From Owenweeksia sp048267305 (GTDB taxonomy: Bacteria; Bacteroidota; Bacteroidia; Flavobacteriales; Schleiferiaceae), in contig JBLWXT010000001.1 of assembly GCA_048267305.1 (NCBI GenBank), positions 62,001 through 126,000 of the forward strand: DNA of 64,000 nt. Reading direction: 5' to 3'. The notes below the pieces were generated by a model. That model was not told the DNA's origin. It saw only the letters and a list, made by a program, of their open reading frames with translations, and made no database searches. Below are positions 1 through 10,035 of this stretch, one piece after another. Within the stretch, counting starts at the first letter, position 1; each line of letters starts with the position of its first letter. Made by a program: the position numbers and the translations under genes.

Positions 1-327
1 TTTAGACCCTCCACCAATACTATTACTAAGGGAGACCGTTACGAGGTACACTTGGCACTGCCCGGTTATAAAAAGAGCTCTATTGATATTTCAGTAGAGA
101 AAAATGTTCTGACCATTACGGCTGATGATATTGAAGAATCTGAAATAACAGGCAACTACAGCCGCAGGGAATTTTACCAGATGGGTTTCAGCCATTCGCT
201 CAGTTTGCCGGATGATGTAAACGAGGATAAAATTGAAGCCCGTTTTGAAGATGGAATTTTAAAAATCTCCATTGGTCGCCACGATAATGACCCCAAGCAA
301 AGGAGCCGGAAGATTGAGATTTTGTAA
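1..327 (+). CDS. Hsp20/alpha-crystallin small heat-shock protein, 5' partial
   Basis: The reading frame is open from base 1, so the gene begins before the window; the TTG at 52 is internal, because the upstream residues (RYEVHLALPGY) already belong to the alpha-crystallin domain. What remains is most of that domain, with the family's LPGYKK strand, an acidic DDIEESE loop, the FYQMGFSHSLSLPDDV block and the EDGILKISI strand, followed by a short basic tail. Members are ATP-independent cytoplasmic holdases that bind unfolding proteins. The C-terminal IEIL resembles the IXI/V anchor used for oligomer assembly. The N-terminal arm cannot be seen. Family assignment is firm; regulation cannot be judged. 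Confidence 0.9.
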   Translation, partial: FRPSTNTITKGDRYEVHLALPGYKKSSIDISVEKNVLTITADDIEESEITGNYSRREFYQMGFSHSLSLPDDVNEDKIEARFEDGILKISIGRHDNDPKQRSRKIEIL

Positions 328-518
328 AGCTGGATAAAGCATAGCGTGTATGTAAAAGTGCATATTTGGTGAATATGTTCACCGTATATACGTATTTATG
401 GTGAATAGGACATAGAGCATGTAACTGTCCGATTTCCGCAAAAGGCTTTTTTAATCAGCTAACATTGGCAGCAATTGATTTTCCCAATTGCAAATTTTCT
501 CTTTTGCAAACTGAAACA

Positions 519-962
519 CTACTTCCCCGTACTCCCAAATCCACCCGCTCCCCGCTCAGTTTCTTCCAAAGTCTCCACAGCTACCCATTCGGCTCTTTCA
601 TGTTTAGCGATTACAAGTTGGGCAATGCGCTCCCCTTTTTCAATGATGTATTCCTCATTTGAGAGGTTTACGGCAATTACGCCTATTTCACCGCGATAGT
701 CAGAGTCAATTGTGCCGGGGCTGTTAAGTACAGAAATACCGTGTTTGTAAGCCATGCCGCTTCTTGGACGTACCTGTGCTTCCAGGCCTTTGGGTAATTC
801 AATAAAAAGTCCTGTTTTAATCAGTTTGCGCTCTAAGGGTTTTAGAGAAATGGCTTCTGCTTCCGCAGAACTAAGGTCCATTCCGGCAGATTCAGCGGTT
901 TTATATTCAGGTAAGGGAAGTCCGGAGCGGTTTACGATTTTAACTTTTACAGTATCAGACAT
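519..962 (-). CDS. dut: Deoxyuridine 5'-triphosphate nucleotidohydrolase (dUTPase)
   Basis: Hydrolyses dUTP to dUMP and pyrophosphate, which keeps uracil out of DNA and supplies the dTMP precursor. The 147-residue length is normal for the trimeric family and all five motifs are present in order: AGMDL (motif 1), RPRSGMA (motif 2), GTIDSDYRGEIGV (motif 3, with the catalytic Asp and substrate-facing Tyr), GERIAQLVI (motif 4) and the glycine-rich RGAGGFGSTG at the C-terminus (motif 5, which closes over the phosphates). It is soluble and cytoplasmic. The flippase gene ends about 110 bp upstream on the same strand. Nothing is unusual. Confidence 0.97.
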   Translation of the reverse strand: MSDTVKVKIVNRSGLPLPEYKTAESAGMDLSSAEAEAISLKPLERKLIKTGLFIELPKGLEAQVRPRSGMAYKHGISVLNSPGTIDSDYRGEIGVIAVNLSNEEYIIEKGERIAQLVIAKHERAEWVAVETLEETERGAGGFGSTGK

Positions 963-1069
963 TTGTTTTTGGAATTAATTGCTGTTTTATAAATTTAAAC
1001 ACAGAGACACATAGTTCATAATGACCTGGTGTTAACACTTTCTGTGTTTATGTGGCTTTTCCACACATT

Positions 1070-2548
1070 TTAGGGGGTTTTTGGTCCTACTAGTCCTGCA
1101 AGTTCCTTTCGCTCCATAAACACTAAAAATCCCATGAAGGTAAAAAGGATAAAGCCATTTAGTAAATACATTTCGCGGGTATGCATAAAGCAGATGTAGC
1201 CCAGGCCTGCGGAAATTAACAGGTAAAGCAGCACTCTGCCGGTTTCGTAGGGAGTATGAAAATGTTTTTGGTTGAGGTAATAGGCGTAGCACGTCATAGC
1301 GGCATAGGAAACTAAGGTGGCAATGGCGGCACCCATAATCCCAAGCCTTGGAATTAAAAGGATATTGAGTACTACGGTAAAGAAAAACCCAAAGAAGGTG
1401 ATGTAGGCGCCAAAACGGGTTTTATCCTCTAGCTTGTACCAAATGTTGAGGTTTAGGTTGATGCCCACCAACAGGTTGGCAAAAATGAGTATGGGCGCCA
1501 AGGGCAGGCCTATCCAGTATTTTTCGTCAATAAACATTTTAATAATATCGATAAATCCTACCAGGCCCACAAAAATCAAAACCTGAAAGATGGTGAAGAA
1601 CTTGAGGATCTGGGCGTAAGTCTTTCGCTGGTCTTTCTCTTTATTTTGGGCAAAGAAGAAAGGTTCTGCTGCAAAGCGAAATGCCTGAATGAACATCATC
1701 ATGAAGGTGGCAATCTTATAATTGGCGCCATATACACCCAGCTGCGCGCGATAGCTGTCTTCCGGCAGCAGGTATTTTATAAACTGGCGATCCACCATTT
1801 CGTTGGCAATACCAGCGAGGCCGGCAATTACAAGGGGAGCAGCATAGAGGAGGTAGCGTTTTTCCAGTGCCCAGTCAAAAATAAACTGAAGCTTTTTAAA
1901 CTCTGGCGAAAGCAAAAGCAGCATCAGGCCACTGGCTATGAGGTTGGAGATAAAGATGTAGGCCACGCCCAACTCTGGTTTGTAAATGGCATTCACAAAA
2001 TCTACGGCAATGCCGTGCTCCAGCATTAGCGGACAGAAATAGTAGAAAAAGTAGTTGAGCGCAAAAAACAAACCTATTTGAGACATACGAACGGAAACAA
2101 AGCGTATGGCGCGGTTTTGCGCTCTTAGCTTTGCAAAGGGCACAGCCGAAACGGCATCCATCATTACAATCAATCCCATGTAAATGGGAAACTCAGGGTG
2201 ATCTTCATATTTGAGCAATGAAGCTATTCCCGGAAGGAAGAGCAGCAAGACCAAAAGAAAAATTAATGAAAAGCTTATTACGGGGAATAGAGTGTGGCTG
2301 AAGATTTTTCGGGCGTCACTTTCATTTTCCTTCTGCTGGTAGAAACGGAAAAAGGTGGTTTCCATACCAAAGGTGAGTATCACCATAAGAAAGGCAATAA
2401 GGGAGTAGATATCCGTGTTGATACCAAAATCCTCTTTACTTAAAACCGTGGTATGCAGCGGGGTAAGGAAAAATGTAAGGAAGCGTCCAAGGATGCTGCT
2501 CAGTCCATAAATAGCCGTTTGTCCGGCCAGTTTCTTTAAGGTTGACAA
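1070..2548 (-). CDS. Oligosaccharide flippase family protein (MOP/Wzx type)
   Basis: A 492-residue polytopic membrane protein with about 14 hydrophobic segments, starting MSTLKKLAGQTAIYGLSSIL, the usual opening of polysaccharide_synt/Wzx proteins. The family moves lipid-linked glycans across the inner membrane. The segment GLAGIANEMVDRQFIKYLLP near residue 240 is characteristic of Bacteroidota members. The cargo is not determinable because no glycosyltransferases are nearby. It is divergent from the M28 peptidase gene with a 185-bp intergenic region, so the two probably use separate back-to-back promoters. Confidence 0.85.
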   Translation of the reverse strand: MSTLKKLAGQTAIYGLSSILGRFLTFFLTPLHTTVLSKEDFGINTDIYSLIAFLMVILTFGMETTFFRFYQQKENESDARKIFSHTLFPVISFSLIFLLVLLLFLPGIASLLKYEDHPEFPIYMGLIVMMDAVSAVPFAKLRAQNRAIRFVSVRMSQIGLFFALNYFFYYFCPLMLEHGIAVDFVNAIYKPELGVAYIFISNLIASGLMLLLLSPEFKKLQFIFDWALEKRYLLYAAPLVIAGLAGIANEMVDRQFIKYLLPEDSYRAQLGVYGANYKIATFMMMFIQAFRFAAEPFFFAQNKEKDQRKTYAQILKFFTIFQVLIFVGLVGFIDIIKMFIDEKYWIGLPLAPILIFANLLVGINLNLNIWYKLEDKTRFGAYITFFGFFFTVVLNILLIPRLGIMGAAIATLVSYAAMTCYAYYLNQKHFHTPYETGRVLLYLLISAGLGYICFMHTREMYLLNGFILFTFMGFLVFMERKELAGLVGPKTP

Positions 2549-2701
2549 TGCTTGCTCAAATTTTGGTAAATGTAGTAAGCTTCATTGGCTATTGCCGGCC
2601 ATGGTCAAGTAGTTCTTAACGGATTAATTCACTTTTAGGGATGGTGATAAACCTGTCGATAGTTCCACGCGCTTTGCAACCTTCACTCTGCACGCTCTTA
2701 C

Positions 2702-2709
2702 TATCTTTG
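2702..2709 (+). promoter_or_regulatory. Bacteroidota -7-like promoter element
   Basis: TATCTTTG matches the Bacteroidota TAnnTTTG box and lies 24 bp before the ATG of the M28 peptidase gene. The nearest TTTG that could act as a -33 element (2673-2676) is 25 bp away, longer than usual, so only the -7 box is proposed. Confidence 0.4.
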
Positions 2710-2733
2710 GCCCTCTTTTTATAAAGCCAAATT

Positions 2734-4416
2734 ATGATTAAGTATCTGTTACTTCCATTTTTCGTTTTAGTAGGCCTCTTTGCGCAGGCACAAATGCGAT
2801 GTGTTGAATTGCTTCCCGAAACCAGGATGCGCCTCAGGAAGGATATTGGTTATCTGGCATCGGACGAACTGGAGGGCAGGGCCCCCGGCAGTGCGGGTAT
2901 TGAACTTGCCGCACAGTATATATTGGAGGAATTTAATGCTCTAAATCTTCAGCCCTTTATGAGTGATGGATTTCGCCAGGAATTTGATATTTCTGTAGCG
3001 GTGGAGTTTACCACGCAAAATGGCCTCTCCGTAAATGGAAAATCATTTGAACTTAGAGAAGACTTTTATCCTACACAATACTCTTCCAATGGTGTGGCGG
3101 AAGGCCAGGCCGTATATGTAAAATACGGTATAGTGGCCCCTGAAAAAAAATATGACGACTACAAAAAACTGAAGCCATCCAAACTCAAGGGTAAAGTGTT
3201 TGTGATGGATGTTTCATCTCCTGATGGTATTCATTTTCATTCGGAGTACTTGAAGTACCACGATTTGGGAGAACGTATTACCCTGGCAAGGGAAAAGGGT
3301 GCCGTTGGAGTGATTTTGGTAAACCTGGAAGGCACGGCTAATGACTTGCCGTTGGAATTTAAAAACATCCATAGCAAGGGTATTCCTGTGATTTTTGTAA
3401 CCAATAATAAGCTTGCTGCAAAAGCCAAAAAGGCAAAGCACATAGCCTTTGTAACAGACTTAAAACCTAAAACAGTAAGTGCCTATAATCTGGTGGGATA
3501 TATTGATAACAAGGTGAAGCAAACCATAGTGGTGGGCGCTCATTACGACCATTTGGGGATGGGAGGAAGCAGTTCACTGTCGGCAGATAAGGAGCCTGAA
3601 ATTCATAACGGAGCTGACGATAACGCGAGTGGTGTAGCCGGGATGCTGGAAATTGCGCGCAATGTGGTGAATGGAAATCAAGAGTATAAAAAATACAACT
3701 ACATTTTTATTGCCTTTTCAGGAGAAGAGCTGGGATTGTTGGGCTCTGCCTTTTTTACCCAGAATTTGAGTGATATAGAAAGAAAGCCAAAATTTATGAT
3801 AAACCTCGATATGATTGGTCGTATGGAGGATGGAATGATTGAAGTGAGTGGTGTAGGCACCTCTCCACAATGGGAAACTATTATGAACGAGGTGGAATGC
3901 AAGGGGATAAGGATTAAGTCTTCGGCTAGTGGTGTTGGCCCGTCCGATCATACCAATTTTTACTACCTCGATATTCCTGTACTTCACTTTTTTACGGGCA
4001 CTCATATGGATTATCACAAACCCAGCGATGATGCCGATAAGATAAATTATAAGGGTGAGGAAATGGTTATTCAGTACATTCTAAGTTTGATTTTGAATAC
4101 CACGGATCAGGTTAAAATGGAGTTTAAGCCTACTAGTGAAGCATCGCAAATGGCACCAAAATTTAGTGTAACCCTGGGGGTGATGCCCGATTATATGTAT
4201 GAAGGTGAGGGTATGCATATAGACGGAGTTACCGAAGGCAGGCCTGCCCACAAGGCAGGACTGGTAAAAGGAGATGTTGTAATAAGACTGGGAGAGGTAA
4301 AGGTGGTGGATATGATGAGCTATATGAAAGCACTTAGCCAGTTTAAAAAAGGAGACGAAGTGGAGGTTGAGTATTTGCGTGATGGGAAGAAAATGGAAGG
4401 AAAAGTGAAGTTTTAA
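2734..4416 (+). CDS. Secreted M28 family aminopeptidase with PA and PDZ domains
   Basis: A 560-residue exported zinc exopeptidase. A signal peptide (to about residue 19, ...LFAQAQ) is followed by an M28 N-terminal part (LASDELEGRAPGSAG), a PA-like insert (about 120-250), the catalytic domain and a C-terminal PDZ domain (about 480-560, with GRPAHKAGLVKGDVVIRLGE). Metal ligands can be placed at about His270 (AHYDHLG), Asp296 (GADDNASG), Glu332, Asp359 (NLDMIGR) and His428 (DYHKPSDD), with Glu331 of GEELGLLGS as general base; none is missing. It probably trims peptides in the periplasm or outside the cell. The gpsA gene follows after 42 bp. Substrate preference is not visible. Confidence 0.92.
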   Translation: MIKYLLLPFFVLVGLFAQAQMRCVELLPETRMRLRKDIGYLASDELEGRAPGSAGIELAAQYILEEFNALNLQPFMSDGFRQEFDISVAVEFTTQNGLSVNGKSFELREDFYPTQYSSNGVAEGQAVYVKYGIVAPEKKYDDYKKLKPSKLKGKVFVMDVSSPDGIHFHSEYLKYHDLGERITLAREKGAVGVILVNLEGTANDLPLEFKNIHSKGIPVIFVTNNKLAAKAKKAKHIAFVTDLKPKTVSAYNLVGYIDNKVKQTIVVGAHYDHLGMGGSSSLSADKEPEIHNGADDNASGVAGMLEIARNVVNGNQEYKKYNYIFIAFSGEELGLLGSAFFTQNLSDIERKPKFMINLDMIGRMEDGMIEVSGVGTSPQWETIMNEVECKGIRIKSSASGVGPSDHTNFYYLDIPVLHFFTGTHMDYHKPSDDADKINYKGEEMVIQYILSLILNTTDQVKMEFKPTSEASQMAPKFSVTLGVMPDYMYEGEGMHIDGVTEGRPAHKAGLVKGDVVIRLGEVKVVDMMSYMKALSQFKKGDEVEVEYLRDGKKMEGKVKF

Positions 4417-4458
4417 TAAAACAATCATTAGAACCAGAAACAACGAACAACAACAATT

Positions 4459-5442
4459 ATGAAGATTGCGGTAATAGGAGGAGGAAGCTGGGCTACAGCT
4501 ATTGTAAAGATTTTAACTGAAAACAATGATTATGTGGGCTGGTGGATGCGTGATCAGGAAAGTGTATCTCACATTAAGAGGTTTCACAATAATCCGCGTT
4601 ACCTCAGTTCGGTGGAGTTGATGACCGAAAAGATAGATGTATCCACCGACCTCAATCACATTATCAATGAGGCTACCTACCTCGTATTTGCAGTTCCCTC
4701 GGCTTTTTTAAAAAACGCCCTGGAGTCGCTGTCGGTAGATATTTCAAATAAGGTGGTGTTTAGTGCCATCAAAGGCATTATTCCAGATGAAAACCTTATT
4801 GTGGGTGAGTTTTTCCATGAAAAATATCATGTGCCTCTGGAAAATATTGGGGTAATAACCGGTCCCTGCCATGCAGAAGAAGTTGCCTTAGAGCGTCTCT
4901 CTTACCTTACTATTGCCGGCCTCAATAATGAGCATGTTGATGTAATGGCCTCTCATCTGGAATGTGATTTTATAAACACAACAAAATCAGATGATATATA
5001 TGGTACGGAGTACGCTGCTGTATTGAAGAACATCTATGCACTGGCAGCAGGTATTTGCCATGGATTAGGTTATGGCGACAACTTTCAGGCGGTGCTTGTG
5101 AGCAATGCCATCCGCGAAATGAAAAAATTTATGAAGGCCGTACATCCTGTAAAGCGGGATATAAACGGCTCTGCCTATTTGGGAGATTTGCTGGTAACGG
5201 CCTATTCGCAGTTTAGCCGTAACCGCATGTTTGGGAATATGATAGGTAAAGGCTACACGATAAATTCGGCCATGCTTGAGTTAAACATGGTGGCTGAAGG
5301 CTATTATGCCACAAAGCTCGTATACATGATAGCTGATAAAAAGAACCTGAAGATGCCAATTTCCAAGGCTGTATATAAGGTTTTGTATGAAGGAAAGAAT
5401 CCTAAGAAGGTGATGCGTAAGCTTACTGAAAAGTTGGACTAG
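4459..5442 (+). CDS. gpsA: NAD(P)H-dependent glycerol-3-phosphate dehydrogenase
   Basis: Reduces dihydroxyacetone phosphate to sn-glycerol-3-phosphate, the backbone precursor of phospholipids. At 327 residues it has the family's standard length. The N-terminal Rossmann fingerprint is IAVIGGGSWATAI (residues 3-15). Also present are FAVPSAFL, the GPCHAEEV block and the catalytic lysine segment YAAVLKNIYALAAG, followed by the NGSAYLGDLLVTAYSQFSRN helical region. It is cytoplasmic. It lies close behind the M28 peptidase gene but has no functional link to it; cotranscription is possible. Confidence 0.96.
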   Translation: MKIAVIGGGSWATAIVKILTENNDYVGWWMRDQESVSHIKRFHNNPRYLSSVELMTEKIDVSTDLNHIINEATYLVFAVPSAFLKNALESLSVDISNKVVFSAIKGIIPDENLIVGEFFHEKYHVPLENIGVITGPCHAEEVALERLSYLTIAGLNNEHVDVMASHLECDFINTTKSDDIYGTEYAAVLKNIYALAAGICHGLGYGDNFQAVLVSNAIREMKKFMKAVHPVKRDINGSAYLGDLLVTAYSQFSRNRMFGNMIGKGYTINSAMLELNMVAEGYYATKLVYMIADKKNLKMPISKAVYKVLYEGKNPKKVMRKLTEKLD

Positions 5443-5508
5443 GCACTATTTGACGGTCCTTGTTGAATATTTGGTCTGAATTTTAGCCACTTACTCATTT
5501 TGAATCGC

Positions 5509-7593
5509 ATGAACGTTTTTGGGATTCTACATTTGACTTCATACTTCAATTCAACTCAACCTTTTTTGACCAGGCTTCTTGCAATATTATTTCTTTTTAC
5601 GGGCTATTGCTCATTTGCAGGCCCCGATACTCTTTTGCTTTCAAAATTTAGTGGAAAAGAGCTGGTGGAAAATTATGCCAGCTATGCTGCCGACAAGCAA
5701 GAGAAGAGCTTTAGCTATTTAGTGTTTAGTGACCACAAACCGGCCTCTGTTTCACGGGATAGTGCACTGTTTATTCAATTCTACCTCAAAAATGACTTAG
5801 GCACTTCCCAAACAATTTACATTCATCTCAATCAAAATGAGTATTGGGAATTTGTGGATAGAGATGACGAAGGCAGGGTTTCCCTGGCACATGCCGGCTA
5901 TTTGGAAAACCACTCATGGCTGGATGTTCCTGACCAAAAGTACGTGTTTGACCTGGTGGTAGAGCCGGGAGAAATACGTGAGATACTCCTCAAAACCTAT
6001 AACATAAGCACTCGGAGAAGCTATGTGGATTATGTACAGCTAATGACAGAAAGCGAGCATTACAAGCGCCTTTACCAAAATGCTGATGACGATTTATGGG
6101 GTTTCAGTATTTCAGTGTTTTTTCAGGGGGCAGTTTGGATAATGATGCTCTACATGTTCTTGCTGTACTTTCAAAATAACAGGGATAGAACGTATCTGTA
6201 TTATGGGCTTTATATGTTCTGTGGGATGTATTATCTCCTTCAAAAAATTTCCGGTGACGGGCCTTTCTTTTTCCTTTTTGAGGATAACGCCATAGTAAGA
6301 CATTTGCTAAACGAACCTTTTCAGTGGTTGATATATATATTCTACAACCTCTTTGTAATGTCCTTTTTAGAGATTGAGAAACACTCTAAAAAGCTCTACA
6401 AGGCACTCAGGATTCTCAATATTGTATACCTGGTTTACATGCTTTGTGAGTTGAGTTTTATGCTGGCTACCTTTGATAAGGTTACCCAGGGGCAACTGTT
6501 TATATTCTCAAAAACGGCAGTGGTAATTATTGCTGCAGGAATGATAGTTGAACTCCTTAGAAAAGTACGCACCATGCTGGTGCCCTATATAGTGGTGGGA
6601 TCTATCTTCTTTTTGCTTTTTACACTTACCTCCATGCTTTACAGTTTGCGAGTGGAGTGGCTGCCCGAAACCAGTTTGTATCCAATCAATTTTATGCAGA
6701 TCGGTATTATGTTGGAGATGCTCTGTTTTTCGCTGGGGCTGGGCCGGAGGATATTTATGGTGGCCCGCGAGAAGGAAAAATTACAGAAGGCCTATATTGA
6801 CCAATTGATCAGGAATGAAGAAATTATTCAACTTAGCAATCAGGAGCTTTCGGTACAGGTAAATGCCCGTACTTCCGAAATACTGGATAAAACTCGTGAG
6901 CTGGAGCGTGAGAAGGAGGAAAAGCTTACTGCAAAGTATGAAAAACAACTTACCGAAAGTGAGATGAGCGCCCTTCGGCTTCAAATGAACCCACACTTTA
7001 TTTTTAACGCCTTAAACTCCATCAGGTATTTTATTCTAAAGGAAGACTCCGAAAAGGCCTCGGATTATATTACTTCCTTTTCCAGACTTTTAAGGATGAT
7101 TTTGCAACACAGTAAGCAAACATCTATCAAGCTTTCGGAAGAGTTGGAAGCTTTAAAGTTGTACCTTGAATTTGAAAGACAACGGTTTGAGGAAAAGTTT
7201 GAATTTACCATTGATATGAGCGCTGATGTGCAACCTGATGCCATCAAGATTCCACCCATGATTATTCAGCCATTTTTGGAAAATTCTATCTGGCATGGCA
7301 TAATGCATATGGATGATAGCGGACAGCTGCTGGTACGCATAAGTATGCACGACCGGAATACATTGAAGGTTGTTATTGAAGATGATGGCATTGGACGTGA
7401 AGAGTCTAAAAGAATAAAAGGGGAACAACAAAGCCGAACCTATAAATCCATGGGTATGCAGATAACCAGAGACAGGTTAAAACTCATGGAAAAACTGCAA
7501 AACGGAGAAACGGGCTATGAGGTGGAAGACCTTGTGGATGATGATGGAAATTCAATAGGAACCAGGGTGATTATTAAAATCAGAATAAAATGA
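5509..7593 (+). CDS. 7TM-DISM sensor histidine kinase, LytS/YehU type
   Basis: The ATG at 5509 is preferred over a TTG at 5500. Visible parts in order are: a signal peptide or first membrane anchor (LTRLLAILFLFTGYCSFAG), an extracellular 7TMR-DISMED2-like sensory domain, about seven membrane segments (roughly residues 195-410), a coiled-coil linker rich in Glu/Lys, and a His_kinase domain with QMNPHFIFNALNSIRYF (phosphoacceptor about His496). It ends in a HATPase domain with EDDGIGREES and GMGMQITRDRL. It should phosphorylate the LytTR regulator encoded next, whose ATG overlaps its stop codon (ATGA), implying translational coupling. The DISM ligand is unknown; related domains often sense carbohydrates or lipids. 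Confidence 0.93.
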   Translation: MNVFGILHLTSYFNSTQPFLTRLLAILFLFTGYCSFAGPDTLLLSKFSGKELVENYASYAADKQEKSFSYLVFSDHKPASVSRDSALFIQFYLKNDLGTSQTIYIHLNQNEYWEFVDRDDEGRVSLAHAGYLENHSWLDVPDQKYVFDLVVEPGEIREILLKTYNISTRRSYVDYVQLMTESEHYKRLYQNADDDLWGFSISVFFQGAVWIMMLYMFLLYFQNNRDRTYLYYGLYMFCGMYYLLQKISGDGPFFFLFEDNAIVRHLLNEPFQWLIYIFYNLFVMSFLEIEKHSKKLYKALRILNIVYLVYMLCELSFMLATFDKVTQGQLFIFSKTAVVIIAAGMIVELLRKVRTMLVPYIVVGSIFFLLFTLTSMLYSLRVEWLPETSLYPINFMQIGIMLEMLCFSLGLGRRIFMVAREKEKLQKAYIDQLIRNEEIIQLSNQELSVQVNARTSEILDKTRELEREKEEKLTAKYEKQLTESEMSALRLQMNPHFIFNALNSIRYFILKEDSEKASDYITSFSRLLRMILQHSKQTSIKLSEELEALKLYLEFERQRFEEKFEFTIDMSADVQPDAIKIPPMIIQPFLENSIWHGIMHMDDSGQLLVRISMHDRNTLKVVIEDDGIGREESKRIKGEQQSRTYKSMGMQITRDRLKLMEKLQNGETGYEVEDLVDDDGNSIGTRVIIKIRIK

Positions 7594-8333
7594 TACGAGC
7601 TATAATTGTAGATGATGAAAAACACTGTTCGGAGTCGCTAAAACTACTGGCAGAAAAGTATGTTGAGGGAATTAAAATTGTAGCCGAAATTAATGATCCG
7701 ATTCTGGCTATTGACGTCCTCAGGCAGGAGAAACCGGATTTGCTGTTTCTCGATATAGAAATGCCTAAAATGAATGGCTTTGAGCTGCTAAAGCAGATAG
7801 AGCTTGAGGATCTTGATATCATATTCACCACGGCCTATGATGAGTTTGCCATTGAGGCTTTTAAGGTTAGTGCTATTGATTATTTACTGAAGCCCATAGA
7901 ACGTGAGCAGTTGGTAAACTCCGTGGCCAAGTTTAAGAAATTTAAGGATGATAAGGACTTTGGAGAACGGTTTAGAATATTCTTAAGCCGCTACGGCAGT
8001 CAGGCACCACGCGTACTTGGCAAAATAGCTCTCCCTACTCAAGAGGGTTTTGAGTTTGTAAAACAGGAAGACATTGTTCGTTGTGAATCAGACAGCAATT
8101 ACACCACAGTGGTGCTGGAATCGGAAAAGGACATTGTGGTTTCCCGCACATTAAAGGATGTGGAGAGTATGCTCGATCCGGATTCTTTTGTTCGGGTACA
8201 CCACTCTCACCTGATAAACCTCAGGCACATCCGTAAATACCATAAGGGAAGTGGCGGTGTAATTGTAATGGATAATGGCGATAACGTAAGTGTAAGCCGC
8301 AGTAAAAAATCCGAGTTTTTGGATAGAATTTGA
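7590..8333 (+). CDS. LytTR-family response regulator
   Basis: A 247-residue two-domain regulator. The receiver domain (1-120) has the acidic pair Asp8/Asp9, the phosphoacceptor Asp55 in LLFLDIEMPKMNGF, TTAYDEFA, and the lysine of YLLKPIE. The C-terminal LytTR DNA-binding domain (about 145-247) contains DIVRCESDSNYTTV, VHHSHLINLRHIRKY and VSVSRSKKSEF. It pairs with the preceding 7TM-DISM kinase, whose stop overlaps its start. No LytTR-like direct repeat was found immediately upstream of this operon, so its targets may lie outside the window. Confidence 0.95.
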   Translation: MIRAIIVDDEKHCSESLKLLAEKYVEGIKIVAEINDPILAIDVLRQEKPDLLFLDIEMPKMNGFELLKQIELEDLDIIFTTAYDEFAIEAFKVSAIDYLLKPIEREQLVNSVAKFKKFKDDKDFGERFRIFLSRYGSQAPRVLGKIALPTQEGFEFVKQEDIVRCESDSNYTTVVLESEKDIVVSRTLKDVESMLDPDSFVRVHHSHLINLRHIRKYHKGSGGVIVMDNGDNVSVSRSKKSEFLDRI

Positions 8334-8405
8334 GGTGGCCGGCATCGTATAATCTCCATCTGCAACCTTTTTCCTTAAATTAGGTTTAGTAGCTAAATCT
8401 TTCCA

Positions 8406-9971
8406 TTGAAAATATTCATTCGTATTTTGCTCTTTGTGGCTGGCCTCTTTTTATTGATTTGGCTGGCCTTCTCCATTTTCGCAGCTCCCTTTATTAAATC
8501 CACTATTGAAGATAAGCTTACTTACTACCAAAGCGATTCGATAAGCATTGGCAGTGTGCAAATCAATTTTTTTCCGGTGGGCCTCAAAATTAAAGATGCC
8601 TATTTGGATTTATACCTGCCCCTGGATACGGTGCTGGTAAAATGGAATGGCGAAATCGGCCATGCCAAGGTTGCCGGGATAGATTGGTACAAGGCATGGA
8701 AAAATAAGGAATGGGATGTTGCATCTATACAAATTGGAGAGGGAGCCCTGAGGTGGAGGGTAACCCAAATTGCTACAATTGATACCGCGCGATTTGAAGT
8801 TTCAACGGGAAAAGTAAAACCCGACATATTGCTGAGGCAGTTGCAAATTGAAAATCTGGATCTAAAACTGGCACGCGATTCCTTTGCCATAAGCCTGCAA
8901 ACATCATTAACCTTAGACAGCCTTAGCATTACACGTAGCGATAGTGTGCAATGGAGATTAAGAAGAGCGGTGCTTCATTCCGAAGACGCCATATTTAAAA
9001 ATGTGGTAGAGGATTTTGATCTGAAGTATAAATCACTGGATTTTGATTCTCGCGACAGCGCCCTTATAATTGGTGGTTTTGAAATGACCCCGCGGTTAAC
9101 ATCTGAGGAGTTTGCCGATAAATATCCCTTTAGAAAAGCACAGCCTGATTTATTCGTTTCCACTACAACCCTTAGCGGGATAGACCTTGGCTTAATAAAC
9201 AGAGGATTATTTGCACGCAAGCTCACCCTTGATAGTTGCGATATTAAAATTTACCAGGATATAAGGAAAGACAGGCCAGAGGTGCGCAAACCATTGCCCT
9301 CTGAGATGATTGCTAAAATTCCGATTCCTATGGAGATAGATTCGGTTGTGGTAAAAAGGGCCTATCTTGATTATAATCACAAAGGCAAAACTTCTGAAAA
9401 AGGTTTGGCCAACCTAAAGGTGGATCAGCTTACGCTAAAAATTTTCCCGGTGAGTAATTTGGGGCATACTACAGCAGCAGATGTTAATATTTCCGCATCT
9501 GCTCGTCTTCAAAATAAAGCCTTGGTTAAAATGGCGGCCCAATTTTTTCCGGATAAACCCAATCATGATTTTGAAGTTGACCTTTCTATGTCGGAAACCC
9601 CAATTGCTGTTTTTAATGATATGCTTTATCCCACCATTGGCATAAAGGCAAAAAGTGGCTACTGCAGTGGTGCCAAAGTATACATGGCCGGTAATGATTA
9701 TGAAGTGCGTGGAGATTTGGATATAGCGTATACCGATCTCAAAATTGCCATACCGCCCAACCAAAAGGGGCAGAAAATTTTTGGAAAGGTGGCAGAGGGC
9801 CTCGGTAATTTTGCGTTGGTAAATTCCAACAATACCATGGATGCAGATAAGGGAACTATCTATTATAAGCGGCCAGCGAAGGAGCCCTTTGTAAACTTTT
9901 GGTGGAAGGGCATTGAAAGTGGATTGCTTGATGCCATTATTAGATTTTACCAGAACCCCGACCAAAAATAG
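8406..9971 (+). CDS. AsmA/DUF748-like membrane-anchored protein
   Basis: The 521-residue reading frame begins with TTG (KIFIRILLFVAGLFLL...); no ATG fits, and the hydrophobic segment right after the start supports it. A single N-terminal membrane helix is followed by a long beta-rich periplasmic part (FFPVGLKIKDAYLDL, repeated LDSLSITRSDSVQWR-type strands) that resembles AsmA/DUF748 proteins, which are linked to outer-membrane or lipid transport homeostasis. The C-terminus (GTIYYKRPAKEPFVNFWWKG) has no motif I can name. It is monocistronic between two signalling operons. Family placement is moderate; function is not assigned. Confidence 0.7.
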   Translation: MKIFIRILLFVAGLFLLIWLAFSIFAAPFIKSTIEDKLTYYQSDSISIGSVQINFFPVGLKIKDAYLDLYLPLDTVLVKWNGEIGHAKVAGIDWYKAWKNKEWDVASIQIGEGALRWRVTQIATIDTARFEVSTGKVKPDILLRQLQIENLDLKLARDSFAISLQTSLTLDSLSITRSDSVQWRLRRAVLHSEDAIFKNVVEDFDLKYKSLDFDSRDSALIIGGFEMTPRLTSEEFADKYPFRKAQPDLFVSTTTLSGIDLGLINRGLFARKLTLDSCDIKIYQDIRKDRPEVRKPLPSEMIAKIPIPMEIDSVVVKRAYLDYNHKGKTSEKGLANLKVDQLTLKIFPVSNLGHTTAADVNISASARLQNKALVKMAAQFFPDKPNHDFEVDLSMSETPIAVFNDMLYPTIGIKAKSGYCSGAKVYMAGNDYEVRGDLDIAYTDLKIAIPPNQKGQKIFGKVAEGLGNFALVNSNNTMDADKGTIYYKRPAKEPFVNFWWKGIESGLLDAIIRFYQNPDQK

Positions 9972-10035
9972 CTTGATCAGCCACTGATAGCTCAACGACT
10001 TAAAACTTTATTAAGCTTTGTAAATCTTTAGGGTC